Assembly (NCBI GenBank): GCA_002499455.1
Contig: DALN01000063.1
Location: 1 to 19,531, forward strand
Direction of reading: 5' to 3'
DNA length: 19,531 bases
Source of the DNA: Methanoculleus sp. UBA77
GTDB taxonomy: Archaea; Halobacteriota; Methanomicrobia; Methanomicrobiales; Methanoculleaceae
A model generated the notes under the pieces. That model was not told the DNA's origin and searched no databases. It saw only the letters and a program-made list of their open reading frames with translations. Each line of letters begins with the position of its first letter. Positions within the stretch are counted from its first letter, which is position 1. Made by a program: the position numbers and the translations under genes. Below are positions 1 through 6,634 of the stretch, piece by piece.

Positions 1-912
1 ACTCTCGATGCCACCATCTCCTCCCGGACGGAGAACGACCGGCTGATCCTCACGGACCGGAACGGCACCGAGATCCTGGTCTTCGAACCGGTCTTCCCGA
101 CACCCGACCTCCCGCTCGCCGGGACCGACTGGGTGCTCGACGGCTACCGCACCGGTGGAGACGCGATCTCCTCGGTGCTCGCCGGGACGACGATCACCGC
201 GACCTTCTCGCCTGACGGGAACGTCACCGGTAACGCAGGGTGCAACCACTACGGCGGCCGGTACAGTCTCGACGGCACGAACCTCTCGGTCTCCTCGGTC
301 TTCAGCACCCTGATGTACTGCGAGACGCCGGGCGTCATGCAGCAGGAGGCGAGCTACCTGGGCCACCTCGCGAACGTCTCCACCTACCGGGTCGAGGGTG
401 ACCGCCTGATCCTCACGGACAACGAGGGAGCCGACGTGCTCTTCTTCGTGCAGGCACCGCAGGTCCCGGAGATCCCGCTTGTCGGGACTGAGTGGACGCT
501 TGAGTCCTATAGCAGCAGTGAAGACGCGGTCTCCTCGGTCATCGCCGGGACGACGATCACCGCAACCTTCAGCGACGACGGGAGCGTCACCGGGAACGCA
601 GGGTGCAACTCCTACAGGGCCGGCTATATGATTGACGGGGCAACCGTCACCATCGAACCACCCATCAGCACGAAGATGTACTGCAGCGAGCCGGAGGGCG
701 TCATGAACCAGGAGAGCACGTATCTGAATCTCCTGAGCAGCGTCTCGTCCTACCGGGTGGAGGGCAACCGCCTGAGCCTCGCGAACGAGGCGGGCACCGA
801 CCTGCTCACCTTTGTGCAGGCACCGTCGAGCGAAGGCCGGTGGATGTCTCCGCCCGTTGGGGGCGACTACGACCTCCTCGATGAAGACGGAAATATTGTA
901 GCCTCGTACTGA
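1..912 (+). CDS. META-domain (HslJ-like) repeat protein, 5' partial
   Basis: The reading frame is open from base 1, so the gene starts left of the window; 303 residues are visible. It holds the end of one META (DUF306/HslJ-like) domain at residues 1-29, a complete second domain at about 39-150 and a third at about 157-270. Each complete domain opens with L(A/V)GT(D/E)W, carries NAGCN in the middle, then MYC, and then M-x-QE before a tyrosine. The two Cys per domain could form a disulfide in an exported protein. A GTG at 133 could be taken for a start, but the coding sequence clearly continues upstream of it. META domains occur in heat-shock and cell-envelope proteins with poorly known biochemistry, so no reaction is assigned. 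A paralogue follows on the same strand. The family call is firm; the function is unknown. Confidence 0.85.
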   Translation, partial: TLDATISSRTENDRLILTDRNGTEILVFEPVFPTPDLPLAGTDWVLDGYRTGGDAISSVLAGTTITATFSPDGNVTGNAGCNHYGGRYSLDGTNLSVSSVFSTLMYCETPGVMQQEASYLGHLANVSTYRVEGDRLILTDNEGADVLFFVQAPQVPEIPLVGTEWTLESYSSSEDAVSSVIAGTTITATFSDDGSVTGNAGCNSYRAGYMIDGATVTIEPPISTKMYCSEPEGVMNQESTYLNLLSSVSSYRVEGNRLSLANEAGTDLLTFVQAPSSEGRWMSPPVGGDYDLLDEDGNIVASY

Positions 913-973
913 GCGCATATCCGCCCTATCATGCCGTGACCGACCGGTTCCAGGTGCCGGAGGGCCGCGGCAT

Positions 974-1002
974 CTCCTCCTTTCTTTTCCCCCTCTCTCC
1001 AC
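974..1002 (+). terminator. pyrimidine-rich tract, possible termination region
   Basis: About 60 bases after the stop of the first META gene there is a tract made almost only of C and T, with several short T runs. Archaeal transcription often stops at T-rich tracts without a strong hairpin. The assignment is tentative, because the tract is C-rich rather than a pure T run. Confidence 0.25.
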
Positions 1003-1159
1003 AGTAAGAAGACATATCGCGATCCGGGGCCGGCTCAGAGTTCCTGGAATGGATCGACGCCGCATCCATCCGGCAACCCGGAAGTAGGCGATTGAGAGAA
1101 TCTCGATGAAAATCGGTTATTTTTTCAGTTATTTCCACCCACGCCTATTCGTGGTACCG

Positions 1160-2008
1160 ATGATCGGGGATGGGCACACCATACTTGCAAAGATCGCGCT
1201 CACGATCATCGTGGCGGCATGCCTCGTCTCGGTCGGCTACTCCGGCGGGACGGACACGCCTCCCGACGAGGCCGGCCAGGTCGCCGAACCCCTTGCGGGG
1301 ACGGCATGGCACCTGGTCGCGTTCCGGGCCGATAACGGCTCCGTCGCCGCACCCCTGCCCTTGGCGCAACCGCTCATCATCTTCGGCGACAGCGGCACGC
1401 TGTCCGGTTCCGCGGGATGCAACCTCTATGCGGCCTCCTACCGGATCAACGGCTCCGGCATCAGGATAGAACCCGTTGCCGTCACGGCGGCATACCCCGC
1501 GAAGGCGCAGGAACTCATGCAGCAGGAGAGCCGCTACCGGGAACTCCTCGTTGCGGCCTCCTCTTATCGGATCGAGGACGGGCAGCTGGTCCTCTCCGGG
1601 CCGTCGGGGAGGGACCTGCTCGTCTTTGACCGGGAAGAACTGCCTGAGAGCGTCCCGCTCCTCGGGACGGAGTGGCAGCTCGCCCGCTACAGCAGCGTCG
1701 GCAGCACCGTCGTCTCGCCGGTCCCCGGAACCACCATCAACCTGACGTTCGACCCCGACGGCACGCTCTCCGGGTCGGCGGGGTGCAACGCCTACTCGGC
1801 CCCCTACCGGGTCAACGAGACGGGGATCGCCGTCGAGCGGATCATCGCGACGAAGGCCTCCGCAACCGGGCCCGAGGGGATCATGGAGCAGGAGGCCGCG
1901 TACCTCGCCCTCCTCCGGACGGCGGCGGGCTACCGGATCGTCGGGGACACCCTCGCGGTCATCGACGGCAACGGCCGGGCGATCCTCTTCTTCAAGGTGG
2001 AAGGGTGA
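1160..2008 (+). CDS. Exported META-domain (HslJ-like) tandem protein
   Basis: The protein has 282 residues from the ATG at 1160. An in-frame ATG at 1106 would add 18 residues. I prefer 1160 because it puts the hydrophobic signal segment (ILAKIALTIIVAACLV) close to the N terminus and because an AT-rich stretch at about 1124-1136 could act as promoter for a leaderless message. VAAC resembles a lipobox, but hydrophobic residues follow it, so lipidation is uncertain. Two META domains follow, each opening with LLGTEW or LAGTAW and holding SAGCN. In both, the second Cys of the neighbour's domains (MYC) is replaced, by AAY in the first and ASA in the second, so the presumed disulfide is absent. The protein is a diverged paralogue of the gene before it. 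It probably lies outside the membrane; the biochemical role is unknown. Confidence 0.8.
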   Translation: MIGDGHTILAKIALTIIVAACLVSVGYSGGTDTPPDEAGQVAEPLAGTAWHLVAFRADNGSVAAPLPLAQPLIIFGDSGTLSGSAGCNLYAASYRINGSGIRIEPVAVTAAYPAKAQELMQQESRYRELLVAASSYRIEDGQLVLSGPSGRDLLVFDREELPESVPLLGTEWQLARYSSVGSTVVSPVPGTTINLTFDPDGTLSGSAGCNAYSAPYRVNETGIAVERIIATKASATGPEGIMEQEAAYLALLRTAAGYRIVGDTLAVIDGNGRAILFFKVEG

Positions 2009-2370
2009 GCGTCGACTCCACTGTAATTTGGCAGTGGGTCTCTCCGGCACCTGGGGTAGTGGACTTTGCGCTTGATGGCACTCGAACTCCACTTACGAGG
2101 GAGCATCGCGGCTCGCATCTGGTGGTGCTCAAGCTCGCTTCGTTCGCAAGTCGCACCTCTGGTGCTCCAACTCCGCTCCGCAGGAGCGTTGTTCTTCGCG
2201 CCTTCGCGGCTTCGCGTGAGGCTGTATCATTGCTCTCTAGTACTGACTCACGCGAAGCCGCGAAGAACGCGAAGTTTGGTAGAAGGATTGCTGACACTCC
2301 CCTTCACACCCGATGGTGCTCAAATTCTCCTTGACTGGATCCGGGCTGGACGCTAGCAGGCAATAAAGGA
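2009..2370. other. Gene-free stretch with dispersed-repeat-like sequence
   Basis: I find no convincing gene here: open frames on both strands are low-complexity and overlap one another. The stretch contains a strong inverted repeat (described separately) and several variants of the phrase tggtgctcaa, near 2122, 2159 and 2313. That suggests a degenerate dispersed element rather than unique coding sequence. It separates the forward META genes from the end of the minus-strand operon. Confidence 0.5.
2192..2274. repeat. Long inverted repeat (29/28-base arms, 26-base loop)
   Basis: The left arm is 2192-2220 and the right arm 2247-2274. The inner 18 to 20 bases (ttcgcggcttcgcgtgag and its complement) pair perfectly. 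The outer parts pair with one small bulge (cc against ttc). Each arm is itself built of ttcgcg/cgcgaa units. Similar ttcgcgg-cttcgcg sequences are known as dispersed repeats in many genomes. It could be a MITE-like remnant or a bidirectional transcription stop; no transposase gene lies nearby. Confidence 0.7.
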
Positions 2371-2799
2371 TTACGCCGCCGGATACGACTGCCCGGCCTC
2401 CTGGCCCTCTGCCGGGAGGGAGTAGTGCAGGTGGGCAAAGATCCAGGCATGGCCCGTCCCGCGGAGCACCGCCGTCATCCGCCCGTTCATGGTCTGCGGG
2501 ACACCACCGACGACGAAGCGGTAGGCCATATCGGCCATGACCCAGGCGACCGTCCCCTCGGCACCGATCTGGATATCGGAGAGGTCAAGCGAGATCGTCT
2601 CCGCCTGCGCGAAGTCACGCTCGAGGTGCCGGCGAAACGCCTCCCGCCCGATCACCTTCTCGTCGGCGCCGGTCCCGAGACCGAAGAAGTCGGGGGCGGT
2701 GAAGGCCATGATGCTCTCGATATCTTTCTTCCCCATAGCCTCCTCCAGCCGCCGGAGCACCGTCAGGATCTGGTTCTGCGTCTGTTCGCTGACTCGCAT
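2371..2799 (-). CDS. NTF2/SnoaL-like small protein
   Basis: The protein has 142 residues starting MRVSEQTQNQ. A longer open frame reaches 2991, but that extension lies inside the preceding gene and reads as its shadow. The pattern is typical of the NTF2-like cone fold: N-terminal helices with EAMGKKDIESIMAF, then a beta-rich half with GREAFRRHLERDF, VAWVMADMAYRF and WIFAHLHYSLP. This resembles SnoaL_3 or DUF4440 proteins, which bind small ligands or act as varied enzymes. The gene begins 52 bases after the MoeA-type gene ends, so it may be its last operon partner. An A-rich, TATA-like stretch about 30 bases upstream could instead give a separate leaderless message. The substrate cannot be read from the sequence. 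Confidence 0.75.
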   Translation of the reverse strand: MRVSEQTQNQILTVLRRLEEAMGKKDIESIMAFTAPDFFGLGTGADEKVIGREAFRRHLERDFAQAETISLDLSDIQIGAEGTVAWVMADMAYRFVVGGVPQTMNGRMTAVLRGTGHAWIFAHLHYSLPAEGQEAGQSYPAA

Positions 2800-2851
2800 G
2801 AAGAGTAGTCTTATCGAAGGGAAGATATGCTTTTTGAGCAGGTGCGCCGCC

Positions 2852-4720
2852 TCAGGCCGGAAGCGCACCGCGTGAGGCTCTATCCGTGGGTTCGGGATCG
2901 GCGCGGTCCCTTCCCGCCGCCCGGAGAAATGCCTGGAACCCCGGCGACCGGACGGCCCGGACGAGGTTTGCGATGCGCTCGTCTGCGGCAAAATCTCTCC
3001 GGATCACCAGGTCGCACGACTCGTAGCCGATCGGGGTGAACCGGAGCCCCGCCTCTTCTGCCGTGTAGGCCGGGCAGACGCCTGCATCTGCACGCCCGCT
3101 GCCGACGGCCGCGGCGACGGCCCCGTGCGTCCGCACCTCGTTATCGTATCCGGTGACTCCTGCCTGCTCGATGCCCTGCCGGTCCAGCCACGCATCAAAG
3201 AGGACCCGTGCCGCCGTGCCCTTCGGGCGGTTGACGAACCGGAGCGACTCAAGGGCGCCGGGGTCGAGGTCGCGGGCCGAGGCGATCCCGAGTTCCGTCC
3301 GGGCAACCTGCACCCTGATGAGATCCGCGTCCGGCAGGTACCGGAGCACCAGGTCGTTCCAGGCGGTTTCGGTCTCCGGGAGCGAGACCGAAGCCACATG
3401 GCAGGTATTCGCCCTCAGGGCGAGCACCGCCCCGATCGTCGAGGCGTTGCAGCAGTGGAGCAGGTAGCCGGCATCCGAGAGGCAGTTCCCGAGTTCCGCG
3501 AGGGCAGGATCGCGCGGACCGACGCAGACTATCGTCCGGTCGATCTCGGCCGGCGGGACGGTGAGGCGGACACGAACCTCCTCTCCCGCCTCGAGCCCCT
3601 CTCGAACGGCCGGGATGTGGAGGTAGCCGTTCGCCCGGACCACCGCCATCTGGATCCCGCCTCCCCGGGGATGAGGGGTCGCATGGCAGGTGCCGGCAAC
3701 GCGCCCGATCGAGACCGGGACGAACTCATCGTATCCCGGATCGGACGCCAGCCGCCGTGATAGCCGGACAACCAGTTCCTCGTCCGGGACAGGCGAGAGC
3801 CCCCACCAGGAGAGGAGATCTCCGGCTATCTCGCGAAGGATGGTCTGTGCGGCGACCGGGTATCCCGGCATGCCGAGAACCGGCTTGCCGTCGACCTTGG
3901 CGAGCAGCACCGGTTTCCCCGGCCTGATCGCGATCCCGTGGAAGACGATCTCGCCGAGTGTCGCGATGACGTCCCGGGAGAAGTCCCGGGTGCCGGCCGA
4001 CGAGCCCGCCGAGAGGATGACGAGATCGTTCTCCGCGACCGCCTCATTGAGCGCATCCCGGATCAGGTCCGGGTCGTCGGGGACGATGGGGTAGCGGCGG
4101 CAGGTCACCCCCATCCGCGAGAGGTAAGCCTCCGCCATGAGCGTGTTCGTCTCGATCGTCTGTCCGGGTGCGGGTGCCACGCCGAGCGGGACGAGATCGC
4201 TCCCCGTCGGGACGATCCCGGCACGGATCGACCTGACGGAGAGATGGGTGATGCCGTAGGTCGCGAGCGCGCCAAGATCGAACGGCCTGATCCGGTGGCC
4301 TCTCGGGAGGACGAGTTCCCCTGCACGGATATCCTCGCCAGCCCTGCGGATATTCTGTCCTGACGCCGCGGACTTCCGGATCCGGATGGTCCCATCTTCG
4401 TCCCAGGTATCCTCGATCATGACAACGGCGTCGAACGACGGAGGGATCATCTCGCCGGTATTGATGCGGACGCACTCCGTGAGAGAGAGCGGATGCTGGT
4501 CCTGTGCTCCCCGGGTCTCCCTGCTTTTGACCGCGTAGCCGTCGAACTTCGCGATATCGATCTCGGGAACCGAACGCATCGCATATACGGGCTCGGCCGT
4601 CACTCTCCCGACAGCCTCGCGTAGCGGCACGGTCTCGGCATGCTCCCCCGGGGGAAACGCCTGCCGCATGGCCGCGAGCGCTTCGGGAAGCGGGGTAAGA
4701 TTCAGGTACCGGCGTGGCAT
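2852..4720 (-). CDS. MoeA-type molybdopterin biosynthesis protein with C-terminal PBP-like domain
   Basis: The protein has 622 residues from an ATG preceded by a good ribosome binding site; upstream in-frame starts are unlikely. Residues 1 to about 400 are MoeA-like: the N-terminal part has PLREAVGRVTAEPV, the MoCF-type core has ILSAGSSAGTRD (about 235-245), and GIAIRPGKPVLLAK plus LGMPGYPVAAQ (about 265-290) precede the C-terminal barrel. MoeA inserts molybdate or tungstate into adenylylated molybdopterin. Residues from about 405 to 615 form a periplasmic-binding-protein-like (LysR substrate-domain-like) module with FVNRPKGTAARVLFD near 500. Archaeal MoeA homologues of this two-part build are known, and the extra domain is presumed to bind an oxyanion or cofactor. 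Formate dehydrogenase, a pterin enzyme, lies in the same locus. Whether it prefers Mo or W cannot be told. Confidence 0.9.
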   Translation of the reverse strand: MPRRYLNLTPLPEALAAMRQAFPPGEHAETVPLREAVGRVTAEPVYAMRSVPEIDIAKFDGYAVKSRETRGAQDQHPLSLTECVRINTGEMIPPSFDAVVMIEDTWDEDGTIRIRKSAASGQNIRRAGEDIRAGELVLPRGHRIRPFDLGALATYGITHLSVRSIRAGIVPTGSDLVPLGVAPAPGQTIETNTLMAEAYLSRMGVTCRRYPIVPDDPDLIRDALNEAVAENDLVILSAGSSAGTRDFSRDVIATLGEIVFHGIAIRPGKPVLLAKVDGKPVLGMPGYPVAAQTILREIAGDLLSWWGLSPVPDEELVVRLSRRLASDPGYDEFVPVSIGRVAGTCHATPHPRGGGIQMAVVRANGYLHIPAVREGLEAGEEVRVRLTVPPAEIDRTIVCVGPRDPALAELGNCLSDAGYLLHCCNASTIGAVLALRANTCHVASVSLPETETAWNDLVLRYLPDADLIRVQVARTELGIASARDLDPGALESLRFVNRPKGTAARVLFDAWLDRQGIEQAGVTGYDNEVRTHGAVAAAVGSGRADAGVCPAYTAEEAGLRFTPIGYESCDLVIRRDFAADERIANLVRAVRSPGFQAFLRAAGRDRADPEPTDRASRGALPA

Positions 4721-4728
4721 ACTTCTGA

Positions 4729-4734
4729 CTCCTT
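4729..4734 (-). promoter_or_regulatory. Ribosome binding site of the MoeA-type gene
   Basis: On the minus strand AAGGAG lies 8 bases before the ATG at 4720. This strong Shine-Dalgarno match selects that start over the upstream in-frame alternative at 4813. Confidence 0.75.
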
Positions 4735-4817
4735 GGTGGGATGCCGGGACGGGTATTCTCCTGCCCGGGTCCCGGGTGTACAGGATGACCGGTCGTAAAA
4801 CGACCGGAGGCAATTAT

Positions 4818-5636
4818 TCATCTATCGGCTGGCAGCGGGGAGCGAAGCTCGCAATCGAAGAGCGAAGACTCGCAACCCAGAAGGATCTCCCCGACGTCTT
4901 GCGGCACGGCCCGGAGACGGAAGATCACCTCCCCTTCCGGACCGGCGACGGCGTAGCAGTCTCCTCCCGAACACAGCAGCCGGCGGTTTCCCGGGCGCGC
5001 ACCGGTGATCCCGATGAGGGCGTCGGCGATGCAGGGATCGGTGCCGAGCGTGACCGAGACCTGCGGCGCGGCAAGGTCGCGGTTGAGGATGCGCATCGCC
5101 GCCTCGGCCATCCGCACCGCGACCGCCACACCCGGACAGAGTTCCCCGTGATAGTTCACGGCCTCGCGAATGAGGCCCTCGCGGTATTCGCCGGGACTCA
5201 TCTTCCGGATCTTCTCCATCCGGTCGTGGCCGGTCGCGGAGAAGATGCAGTCCCATCCTGTCTGGTAGGGCTTGAGGTCGAGCACCGGCGTCCCGTCGAT
5301 CAGGTCGACGTTTGAGAGCGCGAGAAACCGCTCTTCCCGAACACCACGCAGCCGGACCACCGAGACAGAGAGGGGATTCGGCCGCGCCGGGGAGCGAAGG
5401 GCAAAGATGCCCTTCTCAGGGAGGTCGTGGGAGACCTTCCGCGCCACCGCCTTCAGGACTCCCCGGTCCGCCTCGTGAAGCCAGCAGACCAGGATCAGGT
5501 GCGAGTTCTCCTCGACGCCGGCGAGCGCCCCGGCGTAGTCGGAGTAGACCTCTACCTCGGCATCCACGCCCTGGATCGGCATATCGCCGCGAGAGTGGAT
5601 CTCCGAGTGCACGAGCCCGATCGGGTGAAGTTCCAT
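4818..5636 (-). CDS. TrmO/TsaA-type methyltransferase fused to an FmdE domain
   Basis: The protein has 272 residues from the ATG at 5636; an ATG three codons upstream (5645) is equally possible, and neither has a clear ribosome binding site. Residues 4-125 are a TrmO/TsaA (UPF0066) domain: HPIGLVHSE, then LVCWLHEADRG, KGIFALRSPARPNPL (about 75-89) and DLIDGTPVLDLKPY (111-124). Such enzymes use S-adenosylmethionine; bacterial TrmO methylates t6A37 of tRNA-Thr. Residues of about 150-265 are a short FmdE-like domain with HGELCPGVAV (His163, Cys167) and TDPCIADALIGITGARPGN, but without the C-terminal zinc ribbon usual in FmdE proteins. FmdE proteins associate with formylmethanofuran dehydrogenase or with pterin-enzyme assembly. 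The gene begins about 30 bases after the FmdE-like gene upstream ends, so the two are probably co-transcribed. Both domain calls are firm; the joint role is unknown. Confidence 0.85.
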   Translation of the reverse strand: MELHPIGLVHSEIHSRGDMPIQGVDAEVEVYSDYAGALAGVEENSHLILVCWLHEADRGVLKAVARKVSHDLPEKGIFALRSPARPNPLSVSVVRLRGVREERFLALSNVDLIDGTPVLDLKPYQTGWDCIFSATGHDRMEKIRKMSPGEYREGLIREAVNYHGELCPGVAVAVRMAEAAMRILNRDLAAPQVSVTLGTDPCIADALIGITGARPGNRRLLCSGGDCYAVAGPEGEVIFRLRAVPQDVGEILLGCESSLFDCELRSPLPADR

Positions 5637-5674
5637 ACGGTGCATACTGCGGTGACGGGGATTAAGCCCTTCTC

Positions 5675-6316
5675 TCAGTACGCTACCTTCTCGTAGTAGG
5701 ACTGTGACCGGCAGTCGGCGCAGGCTCCGTTGACGAGCATGTGGTCGGGGACCATCTCGCCGCAGATGTTGCAGATCGCGGATCTCCAGGGCCACTTCTG
5801 GGGAACCTTCACCCGCACCTTCTCGCAGGAGAGGAAGTCACGTCCGGCATCGATGATCTCATCGATCAGCGCGATTCCCCGGGTTCTCGGATCGAAGAGG
5901 GGATCTTTGGTGTACCACAGGGCGAATGTCGGGTACCGACCGATCTTCTCACCGTCGACGAAGACTCGGATACCGTTCACGTATGGGGCCTCGGCGGGAC
6001 CGTTCATGGTGATGGCGAACTTCCCGATCGGGAGCACCCGGAGACGGTGGTTGCCGGTCGTGCAGTGGGCGATCACCTGCAGGGGATCGGGCAGGCACTT
6101 CATGGTCTCGCAGACGGCGTAGACCTTCTCGTCTTCGGGAGGGTTCAGGAGTTCCAGGGCATAATCCACCATATAGACCCCGACCAGGAGCCCTGGGGCC
6201 GCATAGGTGTGAAATTCGATACACTTCCTGAAATGATCGATCAACTCCGGGGTGGTGCCTTTCGACTCGAGCCGGGCCTCGATGTCCTCCCATGTGTGGT
6301 TCAGTCTCGGTTGCAT
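5675..6316 (-). CDS. FmdE-family protein with C-terminal zinc ribbon
   Basis: The protein has 213 residues starting MQPRLNHTWE. The frame continues upstream to a TTG, but that part covers the TATA box, so the ATG at 6316 is preferred. The FmdE core runs from about residue 25 to 170: EFHTYAAPGLLVG (34-46), KCLPDPLQVIAHCTTGNHRL (73-92) and IGKFAITM. A four-Cys ribbon (Cys182, 185, 199, 202; ICNICGEMVP and GACADC) ends the protein. In canonical members the first motif is H-G-H-x-C-P-G; here the Cys is Ala40, so one usual metal ligand is missing while Cys74 and Cys85 remain. Members are annotated as subunit E of formylmethanofuran dehydrogenase, though not all copurify with it. It is transcribed divergently from fdhAB and leads the minus-strand cluster. 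The family is confident; the partner is not. Confidence 0.85.
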   Translation of the reverse strand: MQPRLNHTWEDIEARLESKGTTPELIDHFRKCIEFHTYAAPGLLVGVYMVDYALELLNPPEDEKVYAVCETMKCLPDPLQVIAHCTTGNHRLRVLPIGKFAITMNGPAEAPYVNGIRVFVDGEKIGRYPTFALWYTKDPLFDPRTRGIALIDEIIDAGRDFLSCEKVRVKVPQKWPWRSAICNICGEMVPDHMLVNGACADCRSQSYYEKVAY

Positions 6317-6341
6317 GGAAGATAGTTGGTCATGGTTAGTT

Positions 6342-6350
6342 GTAAATATT
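6342..6350 (-). promoter_or_regulatory. TATA box of the FmdE-family gene
   Basis: On the minus strand AAATATTTA is centred about 29 bases before the ATG at 6316. At the usual archaeal spacing the transcript would start within a few bases of that ATG. This fits a leaderless or very short-leader message and the lack of a ribosome binding site. Confidence 0.55.
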
Positions 6351-6488
6351 TTGGCCAAGTAAATAACATTTAGTTTACCTCTCTGGGGGCGGTTAGGGCA
6401 TATAACCAGTGTAGCATCGTGTTATCGCATAAGATGGGACGTAATGGTGGCCAGATCATATTCAAGAATTGTGATTATTTAAAGATCA

Positions 6489-6508
6489 ATTATATGACCT
6501 AATATAAT
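6489..6508. promoter_or_regulatory. Inverted repeat upstream of the fdhA TATA box
   Basis: A perfect 7-base inverted repeat (attatat, 6-base spacer gaccta, atataat) ends 27 bases before the fdhA TATA box, where archaeal activators often bind. It may be the operator controlling formate dehydrogenase. The region is very AT-rich, so chance cannot be excluded. Confidence 0.4.
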
Positions 6509-6535
6509 GGTTAGTGTTAATCTAATATGTTTAAG

Positions 6536-6543
6536 TTTATATA
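6536..6543 (+). promoter_or_regulatory. TATA box of fdhAB
   Basis: The sequence tttatata is a near-ideal archaeal TATA box. At the usual spacing transcription would start near 6565, giving an untranslated leader of about 65-70 bases. The leader can form a small hairpin (agcatg at 6570-6575 with catgct at 6590-6595). A ggag ribosome binding site at about 6624 precedes the fdhA ATG. Confidence 0.7.
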
Positions 6544-6634
6544 CTACCGAGTCGAGTAAACCTACTGTGAGCATGTCATCCATCCCTGGCATGCTTGGCA
6601 ACCGACGTTGAATGCAATCATCGGGAGAATGTGA

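Noticed and set aside
133..912. GTG at 133 as start of the first META protein
   Set aside because: Coding sequence with META features (NDRLILTDRNGTEILVFEP) continues in frame to base 1, so the gene is truncated by the window edge.
1145..2092. 315-residue open frame on the minus strand
   Set aside because: It is antisense to the second META gene, with Arg/Pro-rich low-complexity translation and no domain.
2800..2991. Upstream extension of the NTF2-like gene
   Set aside because: It extends into the end of the MoeA-type gene and reads as Ser/Arg-rich shadow sequence; the NTF2-like fold begins at 2799.
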